From Schizochytrium sp. TIO01 (taxonomy: Eukaryota > Sar > Bigyra > Thraustochytrida > Thraustochytriidae), in contig SMSO01000036.1 of assembly GCA_004764695.1 (NCBI GenBank), positions 702,001 through 766,000 of the forward strand: DNA of 64,000 nucleotides, written 5' to 3'. The translations under genes and the position numbers were made by a program. Of this stretch, positions 1 to 11,494 are shown piece by piece; position 1 is the first letter of the stretch; every line of letters starts with the position of its first letter. The notes under the pieces are model-generated. The model worked only from the letters and a program-made list of their open reading frames with translations. It was not told the origin of the DNA and ran no database searches.

Positions 1-50
1 ACTGTATTCATTCTTCTTGCTACTGCTCGAAAGGCAGCTAATTAATGGCG

Positions 51-75
51 AATGAATGAATGAATGAATGAATGA
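51..75. repeat. (AATG)n microsatellite
   Basis: About six uninterrupted AATG units, followed by a related diverged stretch to about 120. Confidence 0.9.
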
Positions 76-356
76 GTAACCAATCGAAGACTCAACGAGA
101 GAAGGAATGAATGATTGAACGAAGCGATCATTCATGAATCCTCGCTCTGCTGTTCTTGCCTGTGTGTAATTGGCTGCCTGAGCTTGCGACTAGGCCTGGA
201 GGTGGTGGTCTACGGCAGAGCACATGAGTGGCGCTGGGCGGCTAGAGGGCGTCGCTGCAGTGCTTGGTGCTTGGTGGCGATAAGATCAGGAAGTCGAGTC
301 GATGGCAATGCGGAAGGATTCACCGCTTCAAGCCACTTGGAATTGGCCTTGAGAAT

Positions 357-409
357 AAAAGAAGAAGAAAGAAAGGAAGAAAGGAAGAAAGAAAGAAAGA
401 AAGAAAGAC
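357..409. repeat. GAAA/GAAG purine tract
   Basis: Pure A/G tract made of GAAG, GAAAG and GAAA units. It ends in a clean (GAAA)n run. Confidence 0.9.
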
Positions 410-512
410 TATGATCTTGGCTATAGCCTTTTCAATTCTGTTTTTAAAATAAAAAAGAAGTTAGGCTCTTTTTGTTAAAATAAAATAAAATAATAATAGA
501 ATATAATGTTTC

Positions 513-535
513 GTTTTGTTTTGTTTTGTTTTTGT
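513..535. repeat. (GTTTT)n pentanucleotide repeat
   Basis: Four GTTTT units inside an AT-rich stretch that also has short AAAAT runs at about 476-495. Confidence 0.8.
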
Positions 536-996
536 TATGCCCCTTTATTTAATTAAAAGTTTAAAGCCAGGCTGTATGAATGTACCAAGTCTCTCATCTA
601 GCGAGGTAAAAAAAACTGTTTTAAAGAGGTACCGATAGGTAGTACCTTTTTTAAATCAAGCTAAGGAAGGCAACAAAGTTTAAAAATAATATATATTTAA
701 AATGATAAAACAAGAGAACCATCGGGGCTTTTTTACTTCTAATAGTAGGTATATATATGTACGTATAAAGGTAAACATTGTTTAAACTTGTTCGAGACGC
801 TGTGAATGTAAATATTTGAAGTAAGTAATCAATCAATCAGAGGCTTCAAATGAGCAATGAAGGGTAGATAGATAGATGAGACGAGAGAGACGCCTAATAG
901 GCAGTGGTGAAAAGAACTTTCATGGTGCCCCGAAATCAAAGAAGGAGAAGAAGTATGATCTACGCTACTGCTCTACAGAGAAGGAGCACGGAAGCA

Positions 997-1021
997 AAGA
1001 AGAAGAAGAAGAAGAAGAAGA
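997..1021. repeat. (GAA)n trinucleotide repeat
   Basis: About eight GAA units. They would read as poly-Glu, but the surrounding frame shows no gene. Confidence 0.85.
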
Positions 1022-1448
1022 CTTGACAAGAAAAGAGCGTTTTACTCAACTGCCTGTCGCTCAGTCCATTCTCTGCGTTCTAATTACCAAATTGCAAGCT
1101 ACTGAGTACAAAAAGTTAAATACTACAATCACTCCATAGGATTCAAGCTAACCATCAGCCCGCCGGCATTAGCGACACATATTATCCGTCCTGGTCCGAA
1201 TGCTTTTTGCTGCCTGAGTAGGGAAGACTCTATTTTCTGTTCCATTCCAACTCGTATTCACAGCGGGTTTGGAGGGAACAGGTACTTAGGCTTCGAGTTC
1301 CATTTGGCGGCTGACGCCTCCGCCCACAAACCGTTTTTTTTCAAGGAGCATGGGGAGCATGGGCTAAAGTTTGGGAGTTTGTGACCGTGCTCTTGCCCAC
1401 GTGGCAGGGGCAGCTTGGTTCATAGGAGATCAGCACTTCTACGACCTG

Positions 1449-1478
1449 CATTCATTCATTCATTCATTCATTCATTCT
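1449..1478. repeat. (ATTC)n microsatellite
   Basis: About seven ATTC units. This is the reverse complement class of the AATG repeat at 51. Confidence 0.9.
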
Positions 1479-2280
1479 ATTTTTTTGAATAAAAATAAAC
1501 AGATCACTGAAATACTGGAATTGAATTAAATAAAGCATTCGAATTCCATTAATTATTAAATAAAAAAAGAAAGTGATGAATTAATGAATAGCTTTTTATA
1601 TATATTTGTTTTTAATTAATTAAAACATGAAAAAGTAATGTTTGCTTCAATTGCTCATTGTCGATTTAAATAAAGTATATTTTTTAATAATTAAAATAAA
1701 TCCCTCCTCTGTGCTGTACTTGCTGATGGAAATGAAAGCTGCTTTCAAGCTGTGTGGCCGTAGTACATAGAAGTCGCTCCTCAATTTTGCAATTTTGTCT
1801 GCGGAGCACGAAACCTCTCAATCCTCCTCGTCGCCTTGGAGCTCGTGATGTGTTTGCGCTCCTTCCCGCTGTCATCTCAATTCAAAGAAGCACGACACAA
1901 AGCATACGAGGTTAGCTCTGTGCGCAGCGTATGATCCGCATCCCACAAATTTAGACATACTCGCTCGACCCTCAAGAAAGAAAGTAATGATCGACGGTGT
2001 TCATATTTGCTTCTTCTTCTGCTTCTGCTTCTGCTTCCTCGAGGTAATTCTGTCTGCCTGCCCAATCAATTCGACGCGACTGATTGAGATTCCCGTTGCC
2101 AACTCCTCTGCCACAACGGTGGTTTTTTTGAAAGTGATGGACGCAGCATCATTGATCCCTTCGGCGATCAAACTGCTTTCTTTTCCTTCGCTCCCCTTCT
2201 CTTCTCTTTCAATCGCACCGATCGAAGGGACACCCTCCTCGCTTCTCTTCTCTTCTCGTGGATCTTCTTCTACTGCTTTT

Positions 2281-2380
2281 AAAAAGAGAAGAACAGAAAA
2301 GAAAGAAAGAAAGAAAGAAAGAAGGTCTAGCTAGCTAGTACTGCCGCTTACTCACCTGATAGCTGGCTAGCTAGCTAGGT
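2281..2380. repeat. GAAA tract joined to CTAG runs
   Basis: A GAAA purine tract (2,281-2,324) passes directly into a CTAG run (about 2,325-2,339). A second CTAG run follows at 2,366-2,379. CTAG is self-complementary, so the two runs can pair with each other around a spacer of about 25 bases. Confidence 0.8.
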
Positions 2381-2901
2381 CCCTGTGAATGTGGAAAGAA
2401 AGGAAGCTAATCTGGAAGTTCGTGGCGAGGGCAAGCTTCATTTTTGTACATTTCCGAAGCAGGGCCTAGTAATAAAATACCAAGGCCTTTAGCGAAATGG
2501 GACTTTTGGACGGATCACAATGGACGATGGTGTACCTGCACTGTAGCCGTCGCTCACCTTTCCCATGAGAGAGCAGATGAAGAATGCTGCTGGGGAGCCA
2601 GCAGGGGCTCGATGAAAGACACGCGATCTCGCCTTGACCATGGCTTGGCCTCAATGGGTCGATCGATTTATCAATCCAGCAATCCTACTCGCTCACTCGA
2701 TCGACCTCTTTCTTGCCAACTTACTGTAGCTCGGTACCACCAACTTTTAAAGCCTTCTCGTTATCACTGGTCAACTTAGTACTTTTATTTACTAAAATAG
2801 AATTTGTTCAACGAAAGTAAACAAACCTATACTAGCGTGTACACTAAAAGAAAAGAAGAAAACAATTTTATGTCTCGGCGCAAGTCGAATAGCTAAATCC
2901 T

Positions 2902-2977
2902 AAGAAAGAAAGAAAGAAAGAAAAGAAAAGAAAAGAAAAGAAATGAAAAGAAAAGAAAAGAAAAGAAAAGAAGGAAG
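2902..2977. repeat. GAAA to GAAAA graded repeat
   Basis: Starts as (GAAA)n and changes to (GAAAA)n, with one interrupting T. A change from a 4-base to a 5-base unit inside one array suggests slippage growth. Confidence 0.9.
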
Positions 2978-3240
2978 GCGAGTCGTCGTTATTTCGGATT
3001 GATTGATTGTTCACGAGATCTAATCCTCGTTGAGATCAAGTTGTGTCATCATCCTCGTACCAGGTAACAGTAGTGTTAGTGCGGTGCGCAAGCAATCGCC
3101 TTCGTCGACAGAGAGCATTCAACATACATACATACTGAGGCTGCCTTTTCTAGCTTCACCTGACAGTCAGTATTCATTGGGAACCTGACTCTTCTTCTCC
3201 TTGGGCCAATCGTTTTCGAGCACGTATTCGTCCCTCCCTA

Positions 3241-3350
3241 ACAGTCAGTCAGGCAGTAAGTCAATAAGTAAGTAAGTAAGTCAATAAGTAAGTAAGTAAG
3301 TAAGTAAGTAAATAAATAAATAAGTAAATTAGTCAGTAAGTCAGTAAGTT
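3241..3350. repeat. (AAGT)n with CAGT and AAAT variants
   Basis: An array of AAGT units with CAGT and AAAT variant units. The 14-base block reading TCAATAAGTAAGTA occurs twice, so short duplications are layered on slippage. Confidence 0.85.
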
Positions 3351-3907
3351 CCTCGACGAAGAAGAATGAGGCCTGAGTCTTCGGATCGACCCGCACGCAT
3401 TCTTGTAGGAATGAGACTGGTTTGGCGCTGTGGTTATAAGCCTCCTTCGAAAGAAGCGTGGATATAGCGGAGAACGCGTATCGAAGGCAGGCGTGCCTAG
3501 GTAGGGGTAGCGGCTTGGGCTGTTCTACGTGGTGCTGTGAAGGCTTTCCAGACCCGCCTCAACTGTAAGGGAAAGCTGGGAACCTGAACAGGCGGAGGAA
3601 GAGAGACCAAACCAATCAAATGACTTCGCGGAGAGGGGAAATCCGATCCGTTCTGATTCGTCCATTCGCTGAGAAATGGCTTTCAAGGAGAGGTGCAATC
3701 CGACCACTTCCATACTTGTTCGGCAGAAGCCCGCACACAACGCAGGTGTCATCAGCTCCAGGCTTGTTTATTGCTTGCTCATTGCTTGCTCATTGGAATC
3801 GCGGGGGCTTGAGATCTATTTTCGCATGATCATGGAGCTTGGTTTGTTCAAGGAGTTATCTCCTGGATTGTTTTGAAACTATCTTTCTGGAGACGTTAAA
3901 TCAAGAT

Positions 3908-3945
3908 TGTTTGTTTGTTTGTTGGTTTGTTTGGTTTGTTTGTTG
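3908..3945. repeat. (GTTT)n microsatellite
   Basis: GTTT units interrupted by two GG variants. Confidence 0.85.
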
Positions 3946-4115
3946 GGTACAAACTGTTAGGATGATGACGCCCTTTGGCTGCGCCAGTACTTGCAAGTAG
4001 TGCTCAAGTCGCGAATGGAGACGCAAATGACACGAGTGGTTGAAAGTGAAGTAGGGTGGCTGAGGATCGCTGATGCATGCATACATCATGGGTCGTTACA
4101 GGAGGTCTCGACTCG

Positions 4116-4205
4116 CATCATCATCTTCATCATCATCATCTTCATCATCATCATCTTCATCATCATCATCTTCATCATCATCATCTTCATCATTATCTTC
4201 ATCCT
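4116..4205. repeat. ATC-based higher-order minisatellite
   Basis: The basic triplet ATC is organised into a 15-base higher-order unit, TTCATCATCATCATC, repeated about five times in tandem. The forward frame reads as poly-Ser and carries no other coding signal. Confidence 0.85.
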
Positions 4206-4966
4206 CACCACAAACAAAGAAGCAAAGAAGCAAAGAAATCGATCAATTCTTGAATCCTTCCGATTGGGATTCGTTACGAACGAACTACTCGATTCGAAAC
4301 CTCAACTCGAATCGATTTAAACTCAACCCATTCCATTACATTCAATTCCATTCAATTTAGGTCAAGTTTACGCGGTTGAAAGACACGCAACTCATTCATA
4401 GGTCAGTATGGAGAAATCGTGAGAGGTCCTCGACTCATCATCACTCCTCCGCCGGCGCCCAGGACCTGAGAACTCTTCGAGACCGTCTCAAAGCGAGAAC
4501 GGACCACCAACAAACATCGCTTCTTCCTCCGTCTCAGACGCATGCAGTTCTACGCAACGCCAGCGCCAACAGCACTCTCAGCAGACGCGACAAAGGACAG
4601 ACCAGAAACAAAACAAGCAAAACAAAACAAACAGATACGCCAACAATAAGACGCGCGTCCATCAAAGATAACCGGACTTTTCAAACAGCGTCAGCTTCTT
4701 CGAAGCCTGAGGAAAACAAAAATCAAAAGCAAACAAAACAAACTAAGAAAAAGGAAGACAGAGAAGAGAAAGCACACATGCTGTCCCACACACGAAAACA
4801 GCCACCAGCAGAGAGGAACAGAACAGAACAAGCAGCTAGTGGTAGATAGCCGACTGCTAGGCGATCCTGCCAGGAGTGGTTTTTGGAAAGAAGATGGCAG
4901 AAGTGAAAGACAGCGCCGCACGAATGTGAGAGCGCCGCCGCGCTCGCTGCTTCCTGGTGCGTACTA

Positions 4967-5022
<56 letters not shown>

Positions 5023-5095
5023 GTAAGTAAGTAAGTAAGTAAATAAGTATGTATCTAAGTAAGTAAGTGAGTAAGTAAGTAAGTAAGTGAGTGAG
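4967..5095. repeat. Compound (CTAT)n-(GTAA)n repeat
   Basis: About fourteen CTAT units run directly into an imperfect (GTAA)n array with GTGA and GTAT variants. The two motifs share the TA core at the junction. Confidence 0.9.
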
Positions 5096-6410
5096 TACCG
5101 ATGTATGTAGGTAGCTACCATGTTGACAGTCAGTTGGCTGAAGCGAGTTAGTTGAATAAATGGGTGAAGCTGATTGGTTTCGGCATTCCTGGCTCCTTCC
5201 TCGTGGGAAAGATGCGAATGGAGCGGCTTCTACGTTGCGAGTGAGTGAGCTGTGCGTGAGAAGAACTCAGTCAGCTCAGTGGCCTAACTTAGCTCTGCTT
5301 AATGGACTTGGAGCCATGAACGGCGTTTTCCGAGTGGCCCTACCTACCATATTTAAAAGGGCAGTTGCTTCGAAAGGAACAGCCCGATCGAGCCATGGCC
5401 CCACAGCCCCTTCCCTTGCCACTGCAACTCCGCCCGGTCGCGAACGGCCTCGCACAGAGGGGGCTGTGGGCAGAGGAGCTCAGAGTGTACCTACTGATCA
5501 GTTGGAGAAATAAGTCCAATCCTTCCTTAATCCCACGGTGCACTCGAACGACCGTTGTGAGGCAACCATGCGGTCTCCACTGTAACTCCTTCGACTGAAG
5601 GCCGGGAAATTACATCCCACTTTCTTCAGTGGCGTCCTCTCATGCAGTCCCAGTGCAGAATGCCGTTAGCGACTCACACACTCGCATCGGAATTCTACCA
5701 CACGTCCCCCTGTCGCTAGTACTTTCACAGCGCTGTGGGAACCGTTCGCTTGCACCTCTTCCTGCTTCACACGTTCCTGCTGCCGCCCAGGCGACACAGC
5801 TATTTTAGACTGCCTCCTTTTCTTTTCACCAGGAAAGCAGATAAAGGAAGGATGAAATCAGGAATAGGAAAGTAGATATGTAAATGCATCTGCACCTCCC
5901 TGAGGTTGGACTAAGGCTAAACCCAACTAAGAAGCAGAGTGTTCTATAGCCTTGACCGCCTGTTTTCCCAGTAGCTTATTGGTCGGTCAGCCTGACCTCT
6001 ATTGGAAAAGCTACCCAAGCTAGCTTTGAAGAAATAAGCAGCTCCCTTCTCATTGTCTTGAGATAGGGACAGGACAAATATGTCCTAAAGATATTTTTCG
6101 ATTTTTCTTCTGTTTCTTTGAAAGGTTTTTTACGTGTAAAATGTGACAGACTCTTAGTCGTAGGTAGTCAAGCTTAGAGATTCATTATTGCTCCCTGTAC
6201 ATTTTCTGGTCCCACTTTCCCGCGTGGGTACACACTGAATTAGTCTGCAAGAGGGACTGATTATTGGAGGGGACTTATCACAAGTGTATCTGTGTTTTTT
6301 GTCTTAAATCACTTAACCTTTCACTTTAAATCATATTTAGAATATTTTAAAATAGTTTCTTTTTTCTTTTTTGATTGAACTGATTCTTTCAATTTTCATT
6401 TTAAAATGTT

Positions 6411-6424
6411 GGTACCGCGGTACC
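6411..6424. repeat. Palindrome GGTACCGCGGTACC
   Basis: A perfect 14-base palindrome built from two GGTACC cores around a central CG, inside AT-rich sequence. Confidence 0.85.
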
Positions 6425-6870
6425 AAAGCAGGATTGAAAATACTTTTCATTAAGATAGAATATTGTATTTATTATATTCAAAGTGCCTTCTCTCCAAGGA
6501 TGTTAACAAAACCATCAAACATTAAGAAGAAAAGTTATATTAAAGTAAAAAGGGTTATTTTTAGAGTGTAGCATTATAGTAGTATTGTAGATAGAAAAGA
6601 AAATGAGAATGAAAAGTTCCCCTTACCTAGTTCCGCTCTCCGATGCTTTCTGCAGTTCAATTATTAATTTGTTTAAAAAAAAATAAACGATTTAAAAGAA
6701 ACAGAGATAAAAAAAATTGGTTTTCATTCTTAGAAAAGCCCTCACCAAAATCAACGAGTGAGAAGAACCATCGCAAAGGGCAGGGAATAAGGGGCACAGT
6801 GGAGCGTGCATACGCAAATACATCTCTGGAATCGCGGTACACCTTTCTTTCCATCCATGTACTCACAGAT

Positions 6871-6900
6871 CTATCTATCCATCCATCCATCCATCCATCC
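6871..6900. repeat. (CCAT)n microsatellite
   Basis: CTAT units change to CCAT, about six copies. Confidence 0.85.
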
Positions 6901-7906
6901 GTCCACCCATAAATCTATCGATCAATGACTCTATCGCTTACCTCGCTGACTTTCTTGGCCCGTGGCTTCACGAAGCCTGTCTGATACTGGTGCAGGTGGT
7001 CTGCTCGATGATGGGTTCGCTCTGCTTGAGCAGCATCAGCATCGATAGCATCATTCGGTCAGTCAGCTCGAATGGACTGACTAACTAAGCAAAGCCCGTG
7101 TCCCGCTCGAGTCATCGTGCGTGTCCGGACGGCGTGGCGCTGCGACTGCTACTGCCGCGACTAAGCCCTCGCTAGTGGAAGCACGCACGCTTTGATGATT
7201 GCAAGCAGAAAATAGACAAGCAAGCCGCAAACTCGCGTGGGTTTGCTGCTGCAGGGCGCGGGAAGGCCCGTGCTGTCTATCCAGGGACGAGCCACCCACG
7301 CCTCGCAGCTGTGTGCAGGATACCTCTTGGCTTAGCCGGGGTGGCGCTCGAGTTCTCCAGCTATCGTCGAAGCTGCAGCTGATGGAAAGAGAAGAAGAAG
7401 TTAGAAGGTGTGCACTTACTTTCATGAGGTTTTAGTTCAAGTTATCTTGTTTTGTTTTTCAAGTGGAAATCAAATTTTAAAAGGCAGTAGTTTATTCATC
7501 GGTATTGTTATTTATAATAAATAATATAAAAAGAATAATAAATAAAAGAAGATGAGGAGAAGATGATAAGATAGATAATAAGAGCCTCAGGAATCGATTT
7601 CTGACGCTCCTGCGCTCTTTCTTTCTGATAGGTGCAAAACAAAGAATTAGGCGACTGGAGCCTTACGAAAGGCGCTGTTCTCCGCTGCTGCCAATACGCC
7701 GCGAAGAATGAACTTGTTTGGATGCGTTGATTTCTGGCAGGCCGCTTGCGAAGTAAAAGTAGTAGACAATTAACGCCTCCCTCGAAGGTGGCTGGCTGGC
7801 TTCAAAATTAGCATGATGGAAACGATTAGGAAAGTGGGAATTGCAGCGACAGCGACGTGACAGCCGAAGAGTTCTTTCAAAAGACGTGCATGGATGTACG
7901 TGGCCT

Positions 7907-7936
7907 CTTGCTTGCTTGCTTGCTTGCTTGCTTGCT
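7907..7936. repeat. (GCTT)n microsatellite
   Basis: About seven GCTT units. Confidence 0.9.
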
Positions 7937-8123
7937 GGTTTGTTTGCTGCCTCATCGCCTTATCGCCGCAGCCAATCGATGGCCATCGTAATTGCTCAAG
8001 AATCCTTTACTATCTACTGCCGCATCGGCAGCCTCTTTGTGCTTGTTGCCCATCTTTCATAAACCCAGAAGCTGCGAAGATCATGATTCCACTCATGCTG
8101 AAAAAATGCGCTTTTGCGGACAA

Positions 8124-8181
8124 TCAGTCAGTCAGTCAGTCAGTCAGTCAGTCAGTCAGTCAGTCAGTCAGTCAGTCAGTC
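8124..8181. repeat. (CAGT)n microsatellite
   Basis: About fourteen perfect CAGT units. All three forward frames are open through it and read a Ser-Gln-Ser-Val type repeat, which is an artefact of the missing stops. Confidence 0.95.
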
Positions 8182-8334
8182 ATCATCGTCGCAGCGAGGA
8201 ATTCATTCATTCACATGCCAAATCGAACATGTGCAAAAAAGAGAAGGACAACCAACTTCGAAACGAGGCCATCCAACCATGAAAAGGAGGGCCGGTTTCA
8301 GGCGCACTCAACCTCCAGCGAGGCGGACCCTCCC

Positions 8335-8551
8335 TCTGCTTTTGCTCTTTTGCTCTTTCGCTCTTTGGTCTTTGATCTTTTGTTCTTTGGTCTTTGATCT
8401 TTTGTTCTTTGGTCTTTGGTCTTTGGTCTTTTGCTCTTTGGTCTTTGGTCTTTTGCTCTTTGGTCTTTTGCTCTTTGGTCTTTGATCTTTTGCTCTTGGT
8501 CTTTGATCTTTGATCTTTGATCTTTGATCTTTGATCTTTGATCTTTTGCTC
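8335..8551. repeat. CTTTGRT-type minisatellite
   Basis: About 215 bases of 6- to 8-base units such as CTTTGGT, CTTTGAT, CTTTTGT and CTTTTGCT. Units are arranged in higher-order blocks, and the last part becomes a uniform CTTTGAT run. The pyrimidine/GT composition keeps several frames open on both strands, but I see no gene. Confidence 0.9.
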
Positions 8552-8564
8552 AAGAGCAGCGGTG

Positions 8565-8590
8565 GTTAGTTAGGTAGTTAGTTAGGTAGT
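8565..8590. repeat. GTTAGTTAGGTA tandem
   Basis: Two copies of a 12-base GTTAGTTAGGTA-like unit directly after the CTTTGRT array. Confidence 0.75.
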
Positions 8591-10584
8591 TCATTAGTTC
8601 TCCTCGAAAGCATGCATGCACTCATTCGTAGCCGATTCCTCGAGGCAGCCAGGCGGTGGTTAACCTCGGCTGCGGCGCCTTGTTCGTTGCAAGTTGAATC
8701 AAGACAGCAGCAGCAGCAGTTGTGCGAAACCCCCGAAAATCGCCAGGCCTCTTGGGCCTCTCAGCCAAGGTTTGAGCAGAGATTCTCCGTGGTACCTCGC
8801 CGCCTTTCGTCGGTGCCGCTGTTGCGTTGCTCGCTTGAGAGCGGATTGGAATTCGAATTGGAGACGATCTTCAGCGGCGATTTGGAGTGTCTTCTGCCAT
8901 CATCGAAAGATAGATAGAACGATAATTAGACACAACTCAAGAGCTCTCTAGTTTTTAGATATTTAGATAATAAGTACGTCATGGCTGGCGGAGATTTGTG
9001 CGTTGTGCGAGAATCTTCTGCGAGAGATCGAAATCGGTACCTAATTAAAAACTAGCTTCGCTTCTCTTGGGTGGTGAGGTGAAAGCGTGGGTACTAGATT
9101 CCAGGCTTTCAGACTCCCAGCCAAAATCAAGATCGAATGGGCCACGACCATCCTCGCATGGTCACCTTCCCTGCTTCTTTCTATCTATCCACCCGGGTAG
9201 GCTAAACACCAAACGACAGAGAGAAAGGAGCAATTATTAAACAATAAAGACGATGTATTTGTAGACGGATGATTTTATTTTTATAAGTTATTTTAAACAA
9301 AATAAAGATTATAATGTAATTTTTCAATCTATCGCTTATTGCAGAAAAGAAAATTTAAAAGCGTCTGTCCAAAAAAGAATTGAGGAAGCGGTGCCTTCTC
9401 TTTATTATTTTAGTTTTAAATGATAAGTTTCATCAAGTAGAGCATTAAAAAAAACGAATAGTAACTTTCAAAGAAAAAGAGAGACGACACCTAACTTACC
9501 TACAGAACAATGTTAATAAATAAATAAATAAAATTAACTTCGAAAGCAGAAGAAGAAGAAAATAAAAAGGAAAGTTTGAAAGAAAGCATTACAAATCAGA
9601 AAATAAAGTTTAAGTCTGGATGGATGGAATGGACAGCAGACTGCGCATTAGCATAACCAATAGCCACCTTTCTAACAGCGTCCTCAACAGGTTCCAAAAA
9701 CAGTCTCGAGCCTCGTGCCCATCTTTATCATGTTTTTCAGGAGTGTTTTTGATCGATCGAGCGAACAGCGCTCTAAAACTGCTGTTTTCGAGATTACTTA
9801 CACATGTCGGCAGCAATTGAAGGCAGGTTCTCCATCCCTTGCAGGCAGAAGAAGGAAAGATCAATCACACCGATCGACTGCCAAAGACTAAGACAGACTC
9901 AGAGAAGAGGCGATGCTTTCAAGCTCTTTAGTGCCAAGCACAGCGAAAATAAGCCAATGAGATATGGTAGTTTGGGGGGAGTGTAAAGAAGGAAGAGGAG
10001 ACCGATCAGACAGTAGGAGTCCTAGTTGCCTCCTAACTACTTCAGCTTTAGAGAGTGTGATCCTTAGTCTATTTAGCTTTGTTTGGGTTTGTTTATTGCC
10101 TTTCCTGCGCAGGTTCCCACCTAGAGTTTACAGTAGGATCGGCAAGCGAAGCCCTAGGAGTGCTCTCGGGATTGAGGCCTTCTAGGCGTTTCCGCTGAGG
10201 GCCCACTAGTAGCAGTGGAGACTGTTTTATAATTAGAGAGAAATAAAACTAAAAATAAAAGAGAACTATGAAATAAAATGACAAATTACGATAGTACCTA
10301 GGTAGCAGGAAGTAAGGTTGGATGCACGTCGGAATTTTGTACCGAAGGGTAAGTTGTCACAAAATACCCTTTCGTACTAGTTGTCTCGAAATGAATTTCC
10401 TTTTTGGACACTGTCGAGCTCTCATTGGATCTCCTTTTCTGTGAGATTCTAGGACCGTCTGAAAAGCTGAGGCGGCCATTTGTAGCACAACTAGGCAGCT
10501 TAGCTTAGCTACCCACCTACCCATGGCGCTAAGACTGCATTGGCCAGCAAGTGAATGGATGAAAGAGAACAAGAACGAGAACAA

Positions 10585-10613
10585 CGACAGCAACAACAAC
10601 AGCAACAACAACA
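10585..10613. repeat. (AAC)n trinucleotide repeat
   Basis: AAC units with AGC interruptions. One frame reads as poly-Asn. Confidence 0.8.
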
Positions 10614-10725
10614 ATGCCAAGAAGGAGAGAAGGGAAGTGGGTGGATGCGCCAATGAGCGAGAGCGGTCGAGGGCGTGGCTTATTTCGACACAGCCAAGCA
10701 GGGACGAGAAGAGAGCGACGGGGGA

Positions 10726-10761
10726 CGGCAGGCAGGCAGACAGGCAGGCAGGCAGGCAGGC
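10726..10761. repeat. (GGCA)n microsatellite
   Basis: About nine GGCA units with one GACA variant. Confidence 0.9.
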
Positions 10762-10890
10762 TGCGTGCTTCCCACGGTGATATATTTCAATCAAACAGAT
10801 CGATCGCAAGATTTTGTTGCCAGAATACAATGAAGGCTGTGGCCGCTTCTTTTGTGGCAATCAATGAGTGAGTGAAATATAATTAAACTT

Positions 10891-10919
10891 AGAAAAGAAA
10901 AGGAAAGGAAAGGAAAGGA

Positions 10920-10999
<80 letters not shown>

Positions 11000-11003
11000 A
11001 AAA
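10891..11003. repeat. GGAAA then (GAAA)n long purine tract
   Basis: A strand-asymmetric A/G tract of about 110 bases: GAAAA and GGAAA units first, then about twenty perfect GAAA units. Such long homopurine mirror-like tracts can form triplex DNA; that is general knowledge, not shown here. Confidence 0.95.
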
Positions 11004-11413
11004 GCATATGTGGCGACCCTGCGCGGTCTTAGAGGGAGGGTAGAGGCCCTTAGGGAATTCGAGCCCTGTTTCGAGGTGCTGAAGGAGAAGGTTCTCGCTT
11101 TCTGTGCTTCGGAGGACATGATTGTGCCACGTGTATTGGACAAATGTGAGGCTCGTAGGTGCGTACCTACCCACGTGCTAGAATTGCAAGCTAACTGATC
11201 GATGGCTATTCTGCACATTCAAGACTCGCAGCTCCTTCAACGAGACAACTCGTCGCTTTCTGAGTGCTGGAAACATTGGAAATCGAGCTAGTTCAAGTTT
11301 CCTTTGGAGGAAGCTGCTGGCGAGCGAGCGAACTCGTTGACGCAGCAGGCAGCAATCCGTCGGTCTGCACAGGAGCCTGGACTATTGTGGCTCGAAGTTT
11401 AGTTGGATTCTTC

Positions 11414-11494
11414 ACAAACAAACAAACAAACAAACAAACAAACAAACAAACAAACAAACAAACAAACAAACAAACAAACTAACTAACTAACTAA
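11414..11494. repeat. (AAAC)n-(AACT)n compound repeat
   Basis: About sixteen AAAC units pass into four AACT units. The same AAAC-to-AACT order recurs at 23,906-23,935. Confidence 0.95.

Larger units (their letters stand above)
1..8600. other. Gene desert, block A: microsatellite-rich
   Basis: No recognisable gene. Open frames here are short, lack family motifs, and many are translated simple repeats, such as the poly-Ser frame over the ATC repeat near 4,116. The block is unique AT-rich sequence interrupted every few hundred bases by perfect or near-perfect tandem repeats, mainly tetranucleotides, listed separately. Small GC-richer patches (about 4,430-4,960, 5,160-5,770, 7,090-7,400) have no convincing coding signal on either strand. 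I saw no tRNA or rRNA, but did not run a covariance search. Confidence 0.7.

Noticed and set aside
4073-4360. Poly-Ser protein frame
   Set aside because: It is a translation of the ATC triplet array; flanking residues show no gene.
7894-8553. Long overlapping frames on both strands over CAGT and CTTTGRT arrays
   Set aside because: The arrays lack stop codons in several frames by composition; no domain is visible.
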